Program-made: the position numbers and the translations under genes
The notes under the pieces: generated by a model
What the model was told of the DNA's origin: nothing
The model's database searches: none
Seen by the model: the letters and a program-made list of their open reading frames with translations, nothing else
Source of the DNA: Balneolaceae bacterium
Lineage (GTDB): Bacteria; Bacteroidota; Rhodothermia; Balneolales; Balneolaceae
Direction: 5' to 3'
DNA length: 32,600 nucleotides
NCBI GenBank assembly: GCA_021767245.1
Contig: JAASTO010000003.1
Location: forward strand, 1 to 32,600
Shown here: in pieces, positions 17,607 through 26,917 of the stretch
Layout of the letters: the number at the start of each line of letters is the position of its first letter
Position numbering within the stretch: position 1 is the first letter of the stretch

Positions 17607-18212
17607 TTAACCCCTGAAATTTCTGCGTTCAACGATCTTTTTGATCTTCTTGTTGCCGATCCACACTTTCTGATTGGTTTCGACATTGATCAGTTCCATA
17701 TTGACCGTATAGAAAACTGAAACGGTTCGGCCACTTGGGGTTTCATCCACAATTGAACTGATGTTTCCGATCAGCATAAAATCGGCTCCGAGTTCCTGAG
17801 CCATGGCCTTCATGGTTTCTGCCGAAGCATATTGTTGCTGTTCCATACGTTCCTGACGGATATCCTGCCGCTCCTCACTACTGGCAACCACGCTGACCGC
17901 TCCGGAGTTTACAAAAGCCCGTTCGATCTCTTTGGTCATTACTTCCGTGTCAATATGTTCCATGCTTTCATTTCTGACATTACCTACGATCACGACAGGC
18001 TGTTTCTGAAATTCTCTGCTGTACTGATTCAGCCAGGGTTTGGTCATGGCATCACTGATCATTTCTTCCGATACCATGCGGGCATCGGTCTCATTCCATC
18101 GACCTGAGAGGTCGGTTGTTTCCTGTGGGTCTGTGCGGGTTACCTTGGCCGTAGGTCTGCATCCGGTAAAAAGGATCAGAAAAGCCATGGTCACTAATGT
18201 TGCGTATTTCAT
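17607..18212 (-). CDS. lpoB: LpoB-like outer-membrane lipoprotein (PBP activator family)
   Basis: A 201-aa lipoprotein: the signal ends LILFTGC (Cys18). The body matches the LpoB/COG3417 pattern: a short disordered linker, RWNETDARMVSEEMISDAM, PVVIVGNVRNESMEHIDTEV, then an ELGADFMLIGNISS segment and a closing NVETNQKVWIGNKKIKK. In E. coli, LpoB spans the periplasm and activates the peptidoglycan synthase PBP1b. Here the linker is much shorter than in E. coli, so the same contact cannot be assumed. It follows the COG3014 gene by 32 nt and ends in a terminator, so the two are probably one transcript. Confidence 0.88.
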   Translation of the reverse strand: MKYATLVTMAFLILFTGCRPTAKVTRTDPQETTDLSGRWNETDARMVSEEMISDAMTKPWLNQYSREFQKQPVVIVGNVRNESMEHIDTEVMTKEIERAFVNSGAVSVVASSEERQDIRQERMEQQQYASAETMKAMAQELGADFMLIGNISSIVDETPSGRTVSVFYTVNMELINVETNQKVWIGNKKIKKIVERRNFRG

Positions 18213-18244
18213 AATTCTGAGGGTTGTGTTTGTTTGATTGAAAA

Positions 18245-19576
18245 TTACTGCGAGAAAATGGATTCCACCAACAAGAGCTCATTACTTCCTGTAACGTTGA
18301 TTTGATAGGTCTCTGAATACAGAACGGTATGATTGGCTGACAGGTATTCAATTTTAAGATCGTGATTTCCCTGTGGAAGCTTTATGGTATTCACCCAGGC
18401 TTTACCCGGCATGGTCTGCCAACCTCTGAGATCAGCTTTTTCACTGGTTTCCTGACCTATGATCCCCAGTACCTCCAGCAGAAATCCCCAGTTTTTGTGT
18501 TTTTCTTTCACACTTGAACTGATCAGGGTGGAACCGGTTGCTTTAACGGTTGCCCTAAGCAAACCACGGGTGTATATGATTGGTTTTTTAGCCTGATAGA
18601 TCTCTGCGGAAACCTCATCCATCTCTTCCACCAGATATAAAGGAGCAGAAAGGGAGTCGGTTCGGATTCGAATACCGTGCACGCTGGAGTTATACATCAT
18701 CAGCTTTGGTAGAGAAAATTTTACGTAAAAACTGTCGTCATCACCACTATCCAGAAAAAAGCGAAAATCTTCCTGTACCTTCATCGGTGCCTGCCCGGAA
18801 AATGCGGTCACTAATACATTATAAGACTGAGGGTCCATGATATGGTTCAGGTTTTCCGGATCCGGTTTTGGTAAATGCCCAATACTACCTTGTTCATGTA
18901 TAGCCGAGGCAAATTTTTCATATTCGATGCGGGCATTGTCCGGCCGGCCGGTTTTTGAAAATAATATAGAAGACAGAAAATGGCTGAATGCACTGTTCTG
19001 AATATTGACGTCTCCCGAACGCCACTCGTTACCCGTGCTGTCAGACTTTGCAAAGGCATCCACCAGGCCCTTAAGCCTGATATCGAGTCGTTCCATTTTG
19101 TAAGCCATACGCCGGGCTTCAACCAAAGCGGCTTCCCAATCCTGCTGATGCATAAAATTCAGGCTTTTAAAGGCATTCAGGTAAACGTCTTCGTACGGTT
19201 CACCGTCATAGACCAACGAATTATCGTTATTAAGGAAGGAACCGATACCCCGGCTGATACTTTTGGTGTATGCATCTTCGATCTGTAATTCTGCCCGGTT
19301 AAAGTAGGCGTTGGAGCTGTCGTAATGTCCGGCAAAGTGATAGATCATCCCACCTTCAAGGTTTTTCAGTACAGCATCTTTAGAGCGGTAAACTTCCTCT
19401 GCCTCAAATGACTGCATTAGCTCGGAAGCTTTATCATAATTGCCTGCGGTAAATGAGTTTCTTAGATCAACCTGTGCATCATCCAATACATAGGCATGGC
19501 ATCCACTAAGTAAAAAGAGTACCCCAAGGTAAATTAGATGAAATCGGGCGCGATTTATGGTTATCTTTGCAGCCAT
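18245..19576 (-). CDS. COG3014-family lipoprotein
   Basis: A 443-aa lipoprotein with a signal ending VLFLLSGC (Cys26). The N-terminal half is helical and TPR-like (FTAGNYDKASELM, YHFAGHYDSSNAYFNRAE). Sequence such as LEGGMIYHFAG and the NAFKSLNFMHQQDWEAALVE segment fit the COG3014 family. The C-terminal part is beta-rich and ends with a short strand pattern. In several bacteria a COG3014 gene sits beside lpoB, and the same pairing is seen here, which supports both calls. The role is unknown; envelope biogenesis is inferred from the neighbour. The first codons overlap a promoter box for the divergent gene. Confidence 0.85.
   Translation of the reverse strand: MAAKITINRARFHLIYLGVLFLLSGCHAYVLDDAQVDLRNSFTAGNYDKASELMQSFEAEEVYRSKDAVLKNLEGGMIYHFAGHYDSSNAYFNRAELQIEDAYTKSISRGIGSFLNNDNSLVYDGEPYEDVYLNAFKSLNFMHQQDWEAALVEARRMAYKMERLDIRLKGLVDAFAKSDSTGNEWRSGDVNIQNSAFSHFLSSILFSKTGRPDNARIEYEKFASAIHEQGSIGHLPKPDPENLNHIMDPQSYNVLVTAFSGQAPMKVQEDFRFFLDSGDDDSFYVKFSLPKLMMYNSSVHGIRIRTDSLSAPLYLVEEMDEVSAEIYQAKKPIIYTRGLLRATVKATGSTLISSSVKEKHKNWGFLLEVLGIIGQETSEKADLRGWQTMPGKAWVNTIKLPQGNHDLKIEYLSANHTVLYSETYQINVTGSNELLLVESIFSQ
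19562..19569 (+). promoter_or_regulatory. -7 promoter box (TAnnTTTG) for the Ig-like lipoprotein gene
   Basis: TATCTTTG matches the Bacteroidota -7 consensus. It lies 60-67 nt before the ATG at 19629 and inside the first codons of the divergent COG3014 gene. No -33 box is apparent. Confidence 0.45.
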
Positions 19577-19628
19577 TAATAGCAGATGAAATAAGTCTGA
19601 TTGAATTTAAAGTCAACAATGGTAGTGA

Positions 19629-21257
19629 ATGTACGTGAATCTTAACCGATTGTTATATCACATATTGGTGTTAGCTGTGTTTTTTGGAATATGGTCGTGT
19701 GCAACACCAATGGCACCAACCGGTGGGCCTCAGGATAAGGCCGGTCCTGTGGTTGAAAACACCATTCCTGAAAGTGGTACCGTAAATTTTGAGGGCAGAA
19801 CCTTTGAGTTTTATTTTGATGAATTTGTGAACCGAAGCAATGTACTCAATGCCATTACGGTGGAACCGGATCTTGGGATCAGCTATGATATATCCTGGAA
19901 GCGAAAAATGATGAGCATTGAATTCGAGGATGACTTCCCGGATTCTACAACGGTGATCATCAAGCTGGGGACGGACATCACAGATACCCGAAATAACAAA
20001 ATGTCTAAACCGGTCACCTTAGCTATTTCAACAGGTGATGAAATTGATAGCGGACAGATCACGGGTAGAATTCGTTTGGCTGAAACCGGAGAATCGGCTC
20101 CGGATAAAAAAGTACTACTCTACCGTCAACCGTTTGATCTGACAAAACGAGCCACCTATCAGGCACAGACCGACACCGGTGGGGTCTTTAATTTTTCATA
20201 TCTGTCAGAAGGCACCTACAAAGCATTGATCGTAGACGACCGAAATCGCAATAAGATCTGGGACAGGGAGAATGAGAGTGCCTATCCATTCTATGAAGAA
20301 AGCATTCAACTCCCTAAATCCGGATCTGATATCCTTGATGTGGTATATACGGCTCAGCCTGATACCATAAAACCCATTTTGCAGGGAGTGGGGCTTTTTT
20401 CACAAAACAGAATGAGGTTACGCTTCAGTGAAAATATCACCACCCAAAAGGATGTTAGGTTCACCATTACGGACAGCCTCGAAAATAATTATACCACCGC
20501 CTATCCATTGTATATTTCTGAGGAAGAGCCTTTTGTCTTGTTTGCTCAGAGTAAAGATCCTTTGCTGGAGAATAATAGCTACAAAATAGACCCATCGGGT
20601 GTAACGGATAATGCAGGTAACGTGCCTCCGGAAGACCTTTTTGAATTTACAGGGACTTCACAGGAGGATACCACTCAGCAACGTATCATCGGCCGTGATC
20701 TGGAAGCAGACCTTTTGGTTAATGATTCACTGACCATTGTTTACGCGGCTCCCATTTTCGAACCTGAGATCGTTGATTCGCTGGTTGTGATAGAGGGCGA
20801 TATCGATTTTGATGATTGGCCTGAAATTATGGTTCAAAACAACAGGTTGATCATTGGCCCTCAGGAAAACTGGATCGAAGGGGTGGATTATCAGTTTCTG
20901 GCTTGGAATCCCATGACACAGAGAAGGCAGCTATTTGAACCGAATATCTGGGATTCAACTGAGTATGGAGAGATCGATATCCAAATACTTGATGCCGATT
21001 CAACTCATCAGCATGTTGTCAGTTTGAAGGGTCCTTCAGGAAGGGAGATCAAAAAAATTGAATTTAATAGACAACAGACCATAACTGATCTGCCTCCTGT
21101 AAAATATACCATCACGGTTTTCAGGGATGAGAATAAGGATGGAAAATGGAACAGAGGGCAGGCTGATCCCTATCAGTCGCCCGAAAAATATTACATTCAA
21201 CAAAACCTGAATGTGCAGTCAGGATTTACATCAGAAGTACAAATTACGTTTAATTAG
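19629..21257 (+). CDS. Ig-like (Big_5-type) surface lipoprotein
   Basis: A 542-aa lipoprotein with a signal ending FFGIWSC (Cys24), then ATPMAPTGGPQDKAGPVV. This CA..PTGGPxDxxPP-like start followed by a Big_5/SbsA Ig-like domain (PESGTVNFEGRTFEFYFDEF, about 48-67) is typical of a Bacteroidota family of surface lipoproteins. A second beta domain begins near 140 (GQITGRIRLAETGE), with a carboxypeptidase-like regulatory fold suggested by GGVFNFSYLSEGTYKALIVD, and DENKDGKWNRGQADPYQSPE near the end resembles the same fold. Function is unknown. The mechanosensitive channel gene follows after 6 nt. Confidence 0.85.
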   Translation: MYVNLNRLLYHILVLAVFFGIWSCATPMAPTGGPQDKAGPVVENTIPESGTVNFEGRTFEFYFDEFVNRSNVLNAITVEPDLGISYDISWKRKMMSIEFEDDFPDSTTVIIKLGTDITDTRNNKMSKPVTLAISTGDEIDSGQITGRIRLAETGESAPDKKVLLYRQPFDLTKRATYQAQTDTGGVFNFSYLSEGTYKALIVDDRNRNKIWDRENESAYPFYEESIQLPKSGSDILDVVYTAQPDTIKPILQGVGLFSQNRMRLRFSENITTQKDVRFTITDSLENNYTTAYPLYISEEEPFVLFAQSKDPLLENNSYKIDPSGVTDNAGNVPPEDLFEFTGTSQEDTTQQRIIGRDLEADLLVNDSLTIVYAAPIFEPEIVDSLVVIEGDIDFDDWPEIMVQNNRLIIGPQENWIEGVDYQFLAWNPMTQRRQLFEPNIWDSTEYGEIDIQILDADSTHQHVVSLKGPSGREIKKIEFNRQQTITDLPPVKYTITVFRDENKDGKWNRGQADPYQSPEKYYIQQNLNVQSGFTSEVQITFN

Positions 21258-21263
21258 ATCAGT

Positions 21264-22151
21264 ATGAGTGACTTTTTTGATCAATACATAGATCCGTCTT
21301 TTCACATTCCGTTACTGGTAGGCGTGATCATATTGCTGACCATTATCATTGCGTCGGTTACCACACGTATCATCAATTTGATGATCAAGCGAACCAAGGC
21401 TGCCGATGATAACGAGGATGTGACCAATCTGGTCTTTTTCAAGAGGTCGGTCATTGTTCTGATCTATACGACCGGTATCAGTTTTGCCATTTACATGATC
21501 CCTCAGCTTCGAGTGATCGCAGCCTCTTTGCTTGCCGGTGCTGGTCTGTTGGCTGTGGCCGTAGGTTTTGCCTCGCAGGCTGCTTTATCGAATGTAATCG
21601 GTGGGTTGTTTATAGTGATATTTAAACCTTACAAGATCGGTGACCGTATTTTGGTCAGAACAGACCTTACGGGAGTCGTTGAAGACATTAATCTTCGTCA
21701 TACAGTGATCCGTAACTTCGAAAATAAACGCATTATCATTCCTAACTCTGTTATCAGTAATGAGGTTGTGATCAACTCAAATTATGAAGACAGTCAGATC
21801 TGTAAGTTCATAGATCTGGGTATCAGCTACGATTCGGATATTGACTTGGCCAAAGAGATCATGAGGGATGAGGTTGAAAAACACCCGCTTTCGGTGGATG
21901 TGCGCACGGAAGAACAAATTGAAGGAGGAGAACCCAGGGTTCCGGTTAGGGTAATTCTGATGGGGGAGTCATCGGTAAATCTGCGAGCTTGGAGTTGGGC
22001 CAATAATCCCCCCGATGCCTTTGTTATGGAATGCGACCTGCTTGAGAGTATTAAAAAACGCTTTGACAGAGAAGGAATTGAGATACCTTATCCACACCGA
22101 ACACTGGTGTATAAAGAACCCAAAAATAAGGACTCAGGGCCCGCTCTCTGA
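21264..22151 (+). CDS. MscS-family small-conductance mechanosensitive channel
   Basis: A 295-aa inner-membrane channel that opens under membrane tension and releases solutes during hypo-osmotic shock. Three membrane helices are seen at about 15-40, 58-79 and 85-121. The third is the pore helix, with Gly/Ala packing in LLAGAGLLAVAVGFASQAAL, followed by IGGLFIVIFKPYKIGD, the MscS signature. The beta domain begins with VRTDLTGVVEDINLRHT and has IIIPNSVISN, also typical. The alpha/beta cytoplasmic end closes near 285. It is co-directional with the upstream lipoprotein gene, with 6 nt between. Confidence 0.95.
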   Translation: MSDFFDQYIDPSFHIPLLVGVIILLTIIIASVTTRIINLMIKRTKAADDNEDVTNLVFFKRSVIVLIYTTGISFAIYMIPQLRVIAASLLAGAGLLAVAVGFASQAALSNVIGGLFIVIFKPYKIGDRILVRTDLTGVVEDINLRHTVIRNFENKRIIIPNSVISNEVVINSNYEDSQICKFIDLGISYDSDIDLAKEIMRDEVEKHPLSVDVRTEEQIEGGEPRVPVRVILMGESSVNLRAWSWANNPPDAFVMECDLLESIKKRFDREGIEIPYPHRTLVYKEPKNKDSGPAL

Positions 22152-22250
22152 TCTGCTGCCGGGTTTAATAAACAACGTAAACAAGCATCGAAAATCCCTA
22201 AACAAATCGTTATCTTTTGGAACCGCTTCCAAACATCAAGAAATTAAGTT

Positions 22251-25200
22251 ATGTCAGTAGAAACGAAGTCTAAGTCATCAAAGAAGAACACAACCGAAGA
22301 AAACGGAACGCTGAATCCACAGCCGTATCAATCCACGAACAAGATCCGTTTTGTAACGGCCGCCAGTTTATTTGATGGTCATGATGCCAGTATCAACATC
22401 ATGCGTCGCATTCTGCAAAGCAGCGGGGCAGAAGTTATACATCTGGGGCATAACCGATCTGTGCACGAGATCGTGAATTGTGCGATACAGGAAGATGCAC
22501 AGGGTATTGCTATCAGCTCGTATCAGGGTGGTCACGTTGAGTACTTCAAATATATGATCGAGCTTCTTGAAGAAAATGGAGCCGGACATATCAAAGTATT
22601 TGGTGGCGGTGGCGGTGTGATCGTGCCGGAAGAAATTGAAGACCTGCACAAAGCCGGAGTAGCCCGCATTTTCTCAGTGGAAGATGGGAGTAAGATGGGA
22701 CTTCAAGGCATGATCAACTTTATGCTGGAAGCCTGCGACTTCGACCCGATCGAGGTAAATAAGCCGGACATGAAGAAAGTGCTGAAGCGGGAAAATGGTC
22801 AGCTTGCAAGAGCTCTGACCGCCATTGAAAATGATCATACAGATGTTTTGACCTATAAGGATGGTAAACTGATCGATGCTAAGGATAAGATTATTGAGGT
22901 CAGCGAAAAGACCATTCCATTAATCGGGATCACGGGAACCGGGGGAGCCGGAAAGAGTTCATTGACCGATGAGATCGTACGCCGATTTTTGACAGAATTT
23001 GAAGACCTGTCCATAGGAATCATTTCAGTGGACCCCTCAAAGGTAAAAACAGGTGGTGCCTTGCTGGGTGATCGTATTCGAATGAACAGCATTGATACCG
23101 ACCGTGTATTTATGCGAAGTATGGCAACCCGAGCCTCCAACCGTTCCACAAGTAAGGGCTTATTGGGAGCCATCGAACTGTACAAGGTTGCCGGTTTTGA
23201 TCTTATTATCGTGGAAACGTCCGGAATTGGTCAGAGCGGTACAGAGATTGTGGAATACACGGATATCCCGATCTATGTGATGACGAGCGAATATGGAGCT
23301 GCCACTCAGCTTGAAAAGATCAATATGCTGGATCTTGCGGAATTAGTAGTATTGAATAAATTTGAGAAAAAAGGTTCTCTCGATGCCCTTCGTGACATCA
23401 GAAAGCAAATGATCCGTAACTCCGGCAGATGGCATGCCAAGCAGGAAGATATGCCGGTGTACCCAACCATAGCTGCTCAGTTCAATGATGAAGGGGTAAA
23501 CCGCTTGTTCAAAGCTATTGTGGATCATATCAACGACCGTTATGAGATGGGCTGGGAAACCAAGATCTATACAAATCCACATCCTGCAGAAGACATTCAG
23601 GCACAGGCTATCATTCCGGGAAAACGGGTTCGATATCTTTCAGAGATCTCTGAAACTGTACGTGACTATCACGAATGGGTGGATGAGCAGGTAGATGTAG
23701 CTTCCAAGCTGGATCAGGTATCAGGTACCATCGATCAGCTGGAGAACTGGAATCCTGATGAGAAAGAAGTTATGAAAGATAACCTGGCCAAAATGCGCGA
23801 GCACTGGCTGGCAAAACTGGATGTGCTTCCAAAGCGGATCATCGAGGGGTGGGATGAGCTGTTTGAACAATATCAGCAGGAGTATTTTGAGGTTAAGATC
23901 CGTAATAAGTCCTTCAAAAATAAGTTATACCGTGAATCACTCAGTGGATTGATGATACCACGCGTGGCTCTTCCTAAAACGAAGAACAAAGGCGAGCAGC
24001 TTAAATTTGCCCTGAAGGAAAACCTGCCGGGTTATTTTCCCTACACAGCCGGGGTGTTTCCATTTAAACGGGAAGGAGAAGACCCAACCCGAATGTTTGC
24101 CGGTGAAGGGACTCCGGAGCGGACCAATAAACGGTTTCACTATGTAAGTGAAGGAATGCCGGCAGCCCGACTTTCCACCGCATTTGACTCGGTAACGTTA
24201 TACGGTGAAGACCCGGGTTATCGCCCTGATATTTATGGCAAGATCGGTAACTCCGGTGTGAGTATTTGTACGCTGGATGATATGAAGAAACTATATTCTG
24301 GATTTGAGTTGACCTCACCAAAAACATCGGTTTCCATGACCATCAATGGTCCGGCGCCGATGATACTGGCTATGTTCATGAACACGGCTATTGATCAGGA
24401 AGTTGAACGCTACCTGAAAGAAAACGGAAAATGGGAACAGGCTCAGAAAAAGATCAAAAAATATTTCAAAGACAGGGGGGTAAAAGCGCCAGAATATGGT
24501 ATTGAGATACCCGCCGGAAGTGATGGATTTGGACTTGGTCTGCTGGGGATAACCGGAGATGAACTGGTTGATCAGGAAACCTATGATAAGATCAAGGAAG
24601 ATACACTAAATGTAGTTCGGGGAACCGTTCAGGCCGATATACTGAAGGAAGATCAGGCTCAGAATACCTGTATCTTCTCCACTGAATTTGCCCTGAAAAT
24701 GATGGGAGATATTCAGACCTACTTCACTGAGCATAAGGTCAGAAACTATTACTCAGTGTCAATTTCAGGGTATCACATAGCGGAAGCCGGTGCAAACCCG
24801 ATCACACAGGCTGCTTTTACCTTAGCTAATGGGTTTACCTTTGTGGAATATTATCTGGCACGTGGACTGGAAGTGGATGATTTTGCCCATAATCTGTCGT
24901 TCTTTTTCAGTAACGGACTGGATCCGGAATATGCGGTCATTGGCCGGGTAGCCCGAAGAATCTGGGCGGTTGCCATGAAAAATAAATATGAAGCCAATGA
25001 TCGATCTCAAAAGCTGAAGTATCACATTCAAACCAGTGGCCGTTCGCTGCATGCACAAGAGATCCAATTCAATGATATCCGTACCACCTTACAAGCGCTT
25101 CTGGCGATCTATGATAACTGTAACTCGCTGCATACCAATGCCTATGATGAGGCGATCACTACGCCGACTGAAGAATCGGTCCGTCGAGCTCTCGCCATTC

Positions 25201-25721
25201 AGATGATCATAAACAAAGAGCTGGGAACCGCTAAAAATGAGAATATTAATCAGGGGTCTTACTTTATAGAAGAACTCACTGATCTGGTTGAAGAGGCTAT
25301 CCTGACTGAATTTGATCGTATTACTGAACGTGGTGGGGTGCTTGGAGCCATGGAAAATATGTACCAGCGTGGCAAGATCCAGGATGAGTCGCTTTATTAT
25401 GAATCCAAGAAACATTCCGGGGAACTTCCAATTATTGGAGTGAATACCTTCCAGAAAGAAGAGGGAGGTGAGGAAGAAGAGAAAGAGATCGAGCTTATTC
25501 GTTCAACCGAAGAAGAAAAACGACAGCAGATCGAAAACCTGGAAGCATTCTGGAAACGAAACGAAAAAGAGGCAGAACTGGCGATCGAAAGACTTAAGGA
25601 AGTAGCCCGTAACAAAGGTAATTTGTTCGAGGAGCTGATGGAAACCGTTAAGGTAGCCTCACTGGGACAGATCTCCCATGCACTCTATGAAGTTGGTGGG
25701 CAATACCGGCGTAATATGTGA
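22251..25721 (+). CDS. icmF: Fused isobutyryl-CoA mutase IcmF (B12-dependent mutase with G-protein chaperone)
   Basis: A 1156-aa cytoplasmic enzyme. It interconverts isobutyryl-CoA and n-butyryl-CoA using adenosylcobalamin. Domains in order: B12-binding (about 30-165; DGH at 42-44 with lower-axial-ligand His44); MeaB-like G protein (about 215-450; P-loop G229-S236, NKFE at 369-372); linker; mutase TIM barrel (about 570-1156). The barrel has [17 protein letters not shown], where Gln804 replaces the Arg that binds the carboxylate in methylmalonyl-CoA mutase. This matches the isobutyryl-CoA type. Gene length and order are normal for IcmF. There is a near-match promoter (TATCTTTTG at 22211, one base too long). 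A modular hairpin repeat begins 18 nt behind the stop and may act as its terminator. Confidence 0.97.
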   Translation: MSVETKSKSSKKNTTEENGTLNPQPYQSTNKIRFVTAASLFDGHDASINIMRRILQSSGAEVIHLGHNRSVHEIVNCAIQEDAQGIAISSYQGGHVEYFKYMIELLEENGAGHIKVFGGGGGVIVPEEIEDLHKAGVARIFSVEDGSKMGLQGMINFMLEACDFDPIEVNKPDMKKVLKRENGQLARALTAIENDHTDVLTYKDGKLIDAKDKIIEVSEKTIPLIGITGTGGAGKSSLTDEIVRRFLTEFEDLSIGIISVDPSKVKTGGALLGDRIRMNSIDTDRVFMRSMATRASNRSTSKGLLGAIELYKVAGFDLIIVETSGIGQSGTEIVEYTDIPIYVMTSEYGAATQLEKINMLDLAELVVLNKFEKKGSLDALRDIRKQMIRNSGRWHAKQEDMPVYPTIAAQFNDEGVNRLFKAIVDHINDRYEMGWETKIYTNPHPAEDIQAQAIIPGKRVRYLSEISETVRDYHEWVDEQVDVASKLDQVSGTIDQLENWNPDEKEVMKDNLAKMREHWLAKLDVLPKRIIEGWDELFEQYQQEYFEVKIRNKSFKNKLYRESLSGLMIPRVALPKTKNKGEQLKFALKENLPGYFPYTAGVFPFKREGEDPTRMFAGEGTPERTNKRFHYVSEGMPAARLSTAFDSVTLYGEDPGYRPDIYGKIGNSGVSICTLDDMKKLYSGFELTSPKTSVSMTINGPAPMILAMFMNTAIDQEVERYLKENGKWEQAQKKIKKYFKDRGVKAPEYGIEIPAGSDGFGLGLLGITGDELVDQETYDKIKEDTLNVVRGTVQADILKEDQAQNTCIFSTEFALKMMGDIQTYFTEHKVRNYYSVSISGYHIAEAGANPITQAAFTLANGFTFVEYYLARGLEVDDFAHNLSFFFSNGLDPEYAVIGRVARRIWAVAMKNKYEANDRSQKLKYHIQTSGRSLHAQEIQFNDIRTTLQALLAIYDNCNSLHTNAYDEAITTPTEESVRRALAIQMIINKELGTAKNENINQGSYFIEELTDLVEEAILTEFDRITERGGVLGAMENMYQRGKIQDESLYYESKKHSGELPIIGVNTFQKEEGGEEEEKEIELIRSTEEEKRQQIENLEAFWKRNEKEAELAIERLKEVARNKGNLFEELMETVKVASLGQISHALYEVGGQYRRNM

Positions 25722-25739
25722 TGTCAGCTTACATAAGAT

Positions 25740-25938
25740 CTTTTCAGTCTTGAGCGAAGCGGAGACTGAAAAGTTCATACTTAGGAAGTCACTGACTTCC
25801 AATACGGGCTTTGGGTTTGCTTTTGATACAAATCTATAATGCAAGTCAGAGACTTGCTAGAGTTGAGCTCTTAAGTCAGCGCTCGGTAGGTTTTGAATAT
25901 AGAATAATATTATTGAGGCTCGCTTTAAGACTTAAGAG
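25740..25938 (+). repeat. Modular palindromic repeat, copy B (complete)
   Basis: Four hairpin modules in order. Module i, 25740-25773: perfect 11-bp stem CTTTTCAGTCT/AGACTGAAAAG around loop TGAGCGAAGCGG. Module ii, 25784-25800: GGAAGTC-ACT-GACTTCC. Module iii, 25841-25857: GCAAGTC-AGA-GACTTGC. Module iv, 25868-25938: arms CTCTTAAGTC and GACTTAAGAG enclosing about 51 nt with GCGCTCGGTAGG. Modules ii to iv share the half-site AAGTC/GACTT. It begins 18 nt after the icmF stop and ends 39 nt before the transposase gene. Confidence 0.9.
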
Positions 25939-25977
25939 ATCTAAGTGAGATCTAGGGGTAACCAAAAGTAATTCTAT

Positions 25978-26529
25978 TCAAATCAATAACTCATCAATTT
26001 CCAACAGCCCGGTTTTATCGATATACCATTGAGCACTACTGTATGGATAATCTTGTGGTCTTTTGCAGAAACCAGCCTTTACAGGATTGTAATGAGTGTA
26101 TTTCATTTTCTGAGAATAGAATAAATTGTTTTTGATTTCCATAGGCCGATTATCCTGACGCCAGAACTGGTACTTGGTGTTATTTGAGTTTTTACTTCCA
26201 GCTTTTCTGAACATCCACAGCATCCATTTTCTTCTGCTTTCTTTTGTATTTGATTGGAGGTCATTCAAAATTGAATAGGCAGTAAATTTTTTAAAATCTC
26301 GTAGTATATCCGAAAGATTAAAACCTTCTCTTGCACTAACAATCAAATGGATGTGATTAGACATTAAACACCAACCGTGAATTTTTAAGCCTTTGTTGGC
26401 TTGGCAGTATGCTAAACTGCCTACAATGATATCTTTATAGGCTTTTCTTGTAAACACATCAATCCAATCTACTACTGCAAAAGTGATGAAATGAGCTTGC
26501 TGGTGATTATATATTTTAAACCCCGTCAT
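25978..26529 (-). CDS. REP-associated tyrosine transposase-like protein (RAYT, Y1 HUH family)
   Basis: A 183-aa HUH-type nuclease/transposase. The HUH motif is His59-Ile-His61 in GWCLMSNHIHLIVSA, and the likely catalytic Tyr is Tyr144 in KYTHYNPVKAG, as in the IS200-like Y1 family. Length (about 180 aa) and the FITFAVVDWIDVFTRKAY start fit the Transposase_17/RAYT group. Such proteins cut and rejoin single-stranded palindromic repeats of their own genome. Both sides carry copies of the modular repeat: copy B ends 39 nt behind its stop and copy C begins 30 nt before its ATG. The gene is visibly more AT-rich than its neighbours, which hints at transfer. No frameshift or missing motif is seen, so it may be active. 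Confidence 0.93.
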   Translation of the reverse strand: MTGFKIYNHQQAHFITFAVVDWIDVFTRKAYKDIIVGSLAYCQANKGLKIHGWCLMSNHIHLIVSAREGFNLSDILRDFKKFTAYSILNDLQSNTKESRRKWMLWMFRKAGSKNSNNTKYQFWRQDNRPMEIKNNLFYSQKMKYTHYNPVKAGFCKRPQDYPYSSAQWYIDKTGLLEIDELLI

Positions 26530-26558
26530 AATTAAATATAAAATGTGGTAGGCTTAAT

Positions 26559-26657
26559 GCAAGTCAGAGACTTGCTAAAGATCTACTCTTAAGTCAGCGC
26601 TCGGTAGGTTTTTGGATATCGAATAAAACTTTTTTGGCTCGCTGTAAGACTTAAGAG
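26559..26657 (+). repeat. Modular palindromic repeat, copy C (modules iii and iv only)
   Basis: Module iii is at 26559-26575 (GCAAGTC-AGA-GACTTGC, identical to copy B). Module iv has arms at 26586-26595 (CTCTTAAGTC) and 26648-26657 (GACTTAAGAG), with CAGCGCTCGGTAGG behind the left arm. Modules i and ii are absent. It lies directly upstream of the transposase ATG, so it may also carry that gene's leader or act as its operator. Confidence 0.9.
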
Positions 26658-26711
26658 ATCTATGACCTATACATTTTTTTGTTTTCTATTCCTTTACAAC
26701 CACAATAGGAT

Positions 26712-26917
26712 CTTTTCAGTCTTGAGCGAAGCGGAGACTGAAAAGTTTATGCTCAGGAAGTCTCAGACTTCCAATACGCGCTTTGGTTTTTCTTAAGTCC
26801 AATTGCTGTTTGCCTTAATTCAAGTCACTGACTTGCTAGAAAGGAACTCTTAAGTCAGCGCTCGGTAGACACTGGATATCAGATAAGACTTTTTTGGCTC
26901 GCTTTAAGACTTAAGAG
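26712..26917 (+). repeat. Modular palindromic repeat, copy D (complete)
   Basis: Module i, 26712-26745, is identical to copy B, including the TGAGCGAAGCGG loop. Module ii, 26756-26772: GGAAGTC-TCA-GACTTCC. Module iii, 26821-26835: CAAGTC-ACT-GACTTG. Module iv: arms at 26847-26856 and 26908-26917. Spacer lengths differ slightly from copy B, while arm sequences are conserved. In both copies the stem sequences are kept and the 3-nt loops vary, the pattern expected of structure-selected DNA or RNA. Confidence 0.9.

Noticed and set aside
25740-26917. Possible CRISPR array because of repeated palindromes
   Set aside because: Spacings are irregular, units are about 200 nt, the intervening sequence is shared between copies, and there are no cas genes.
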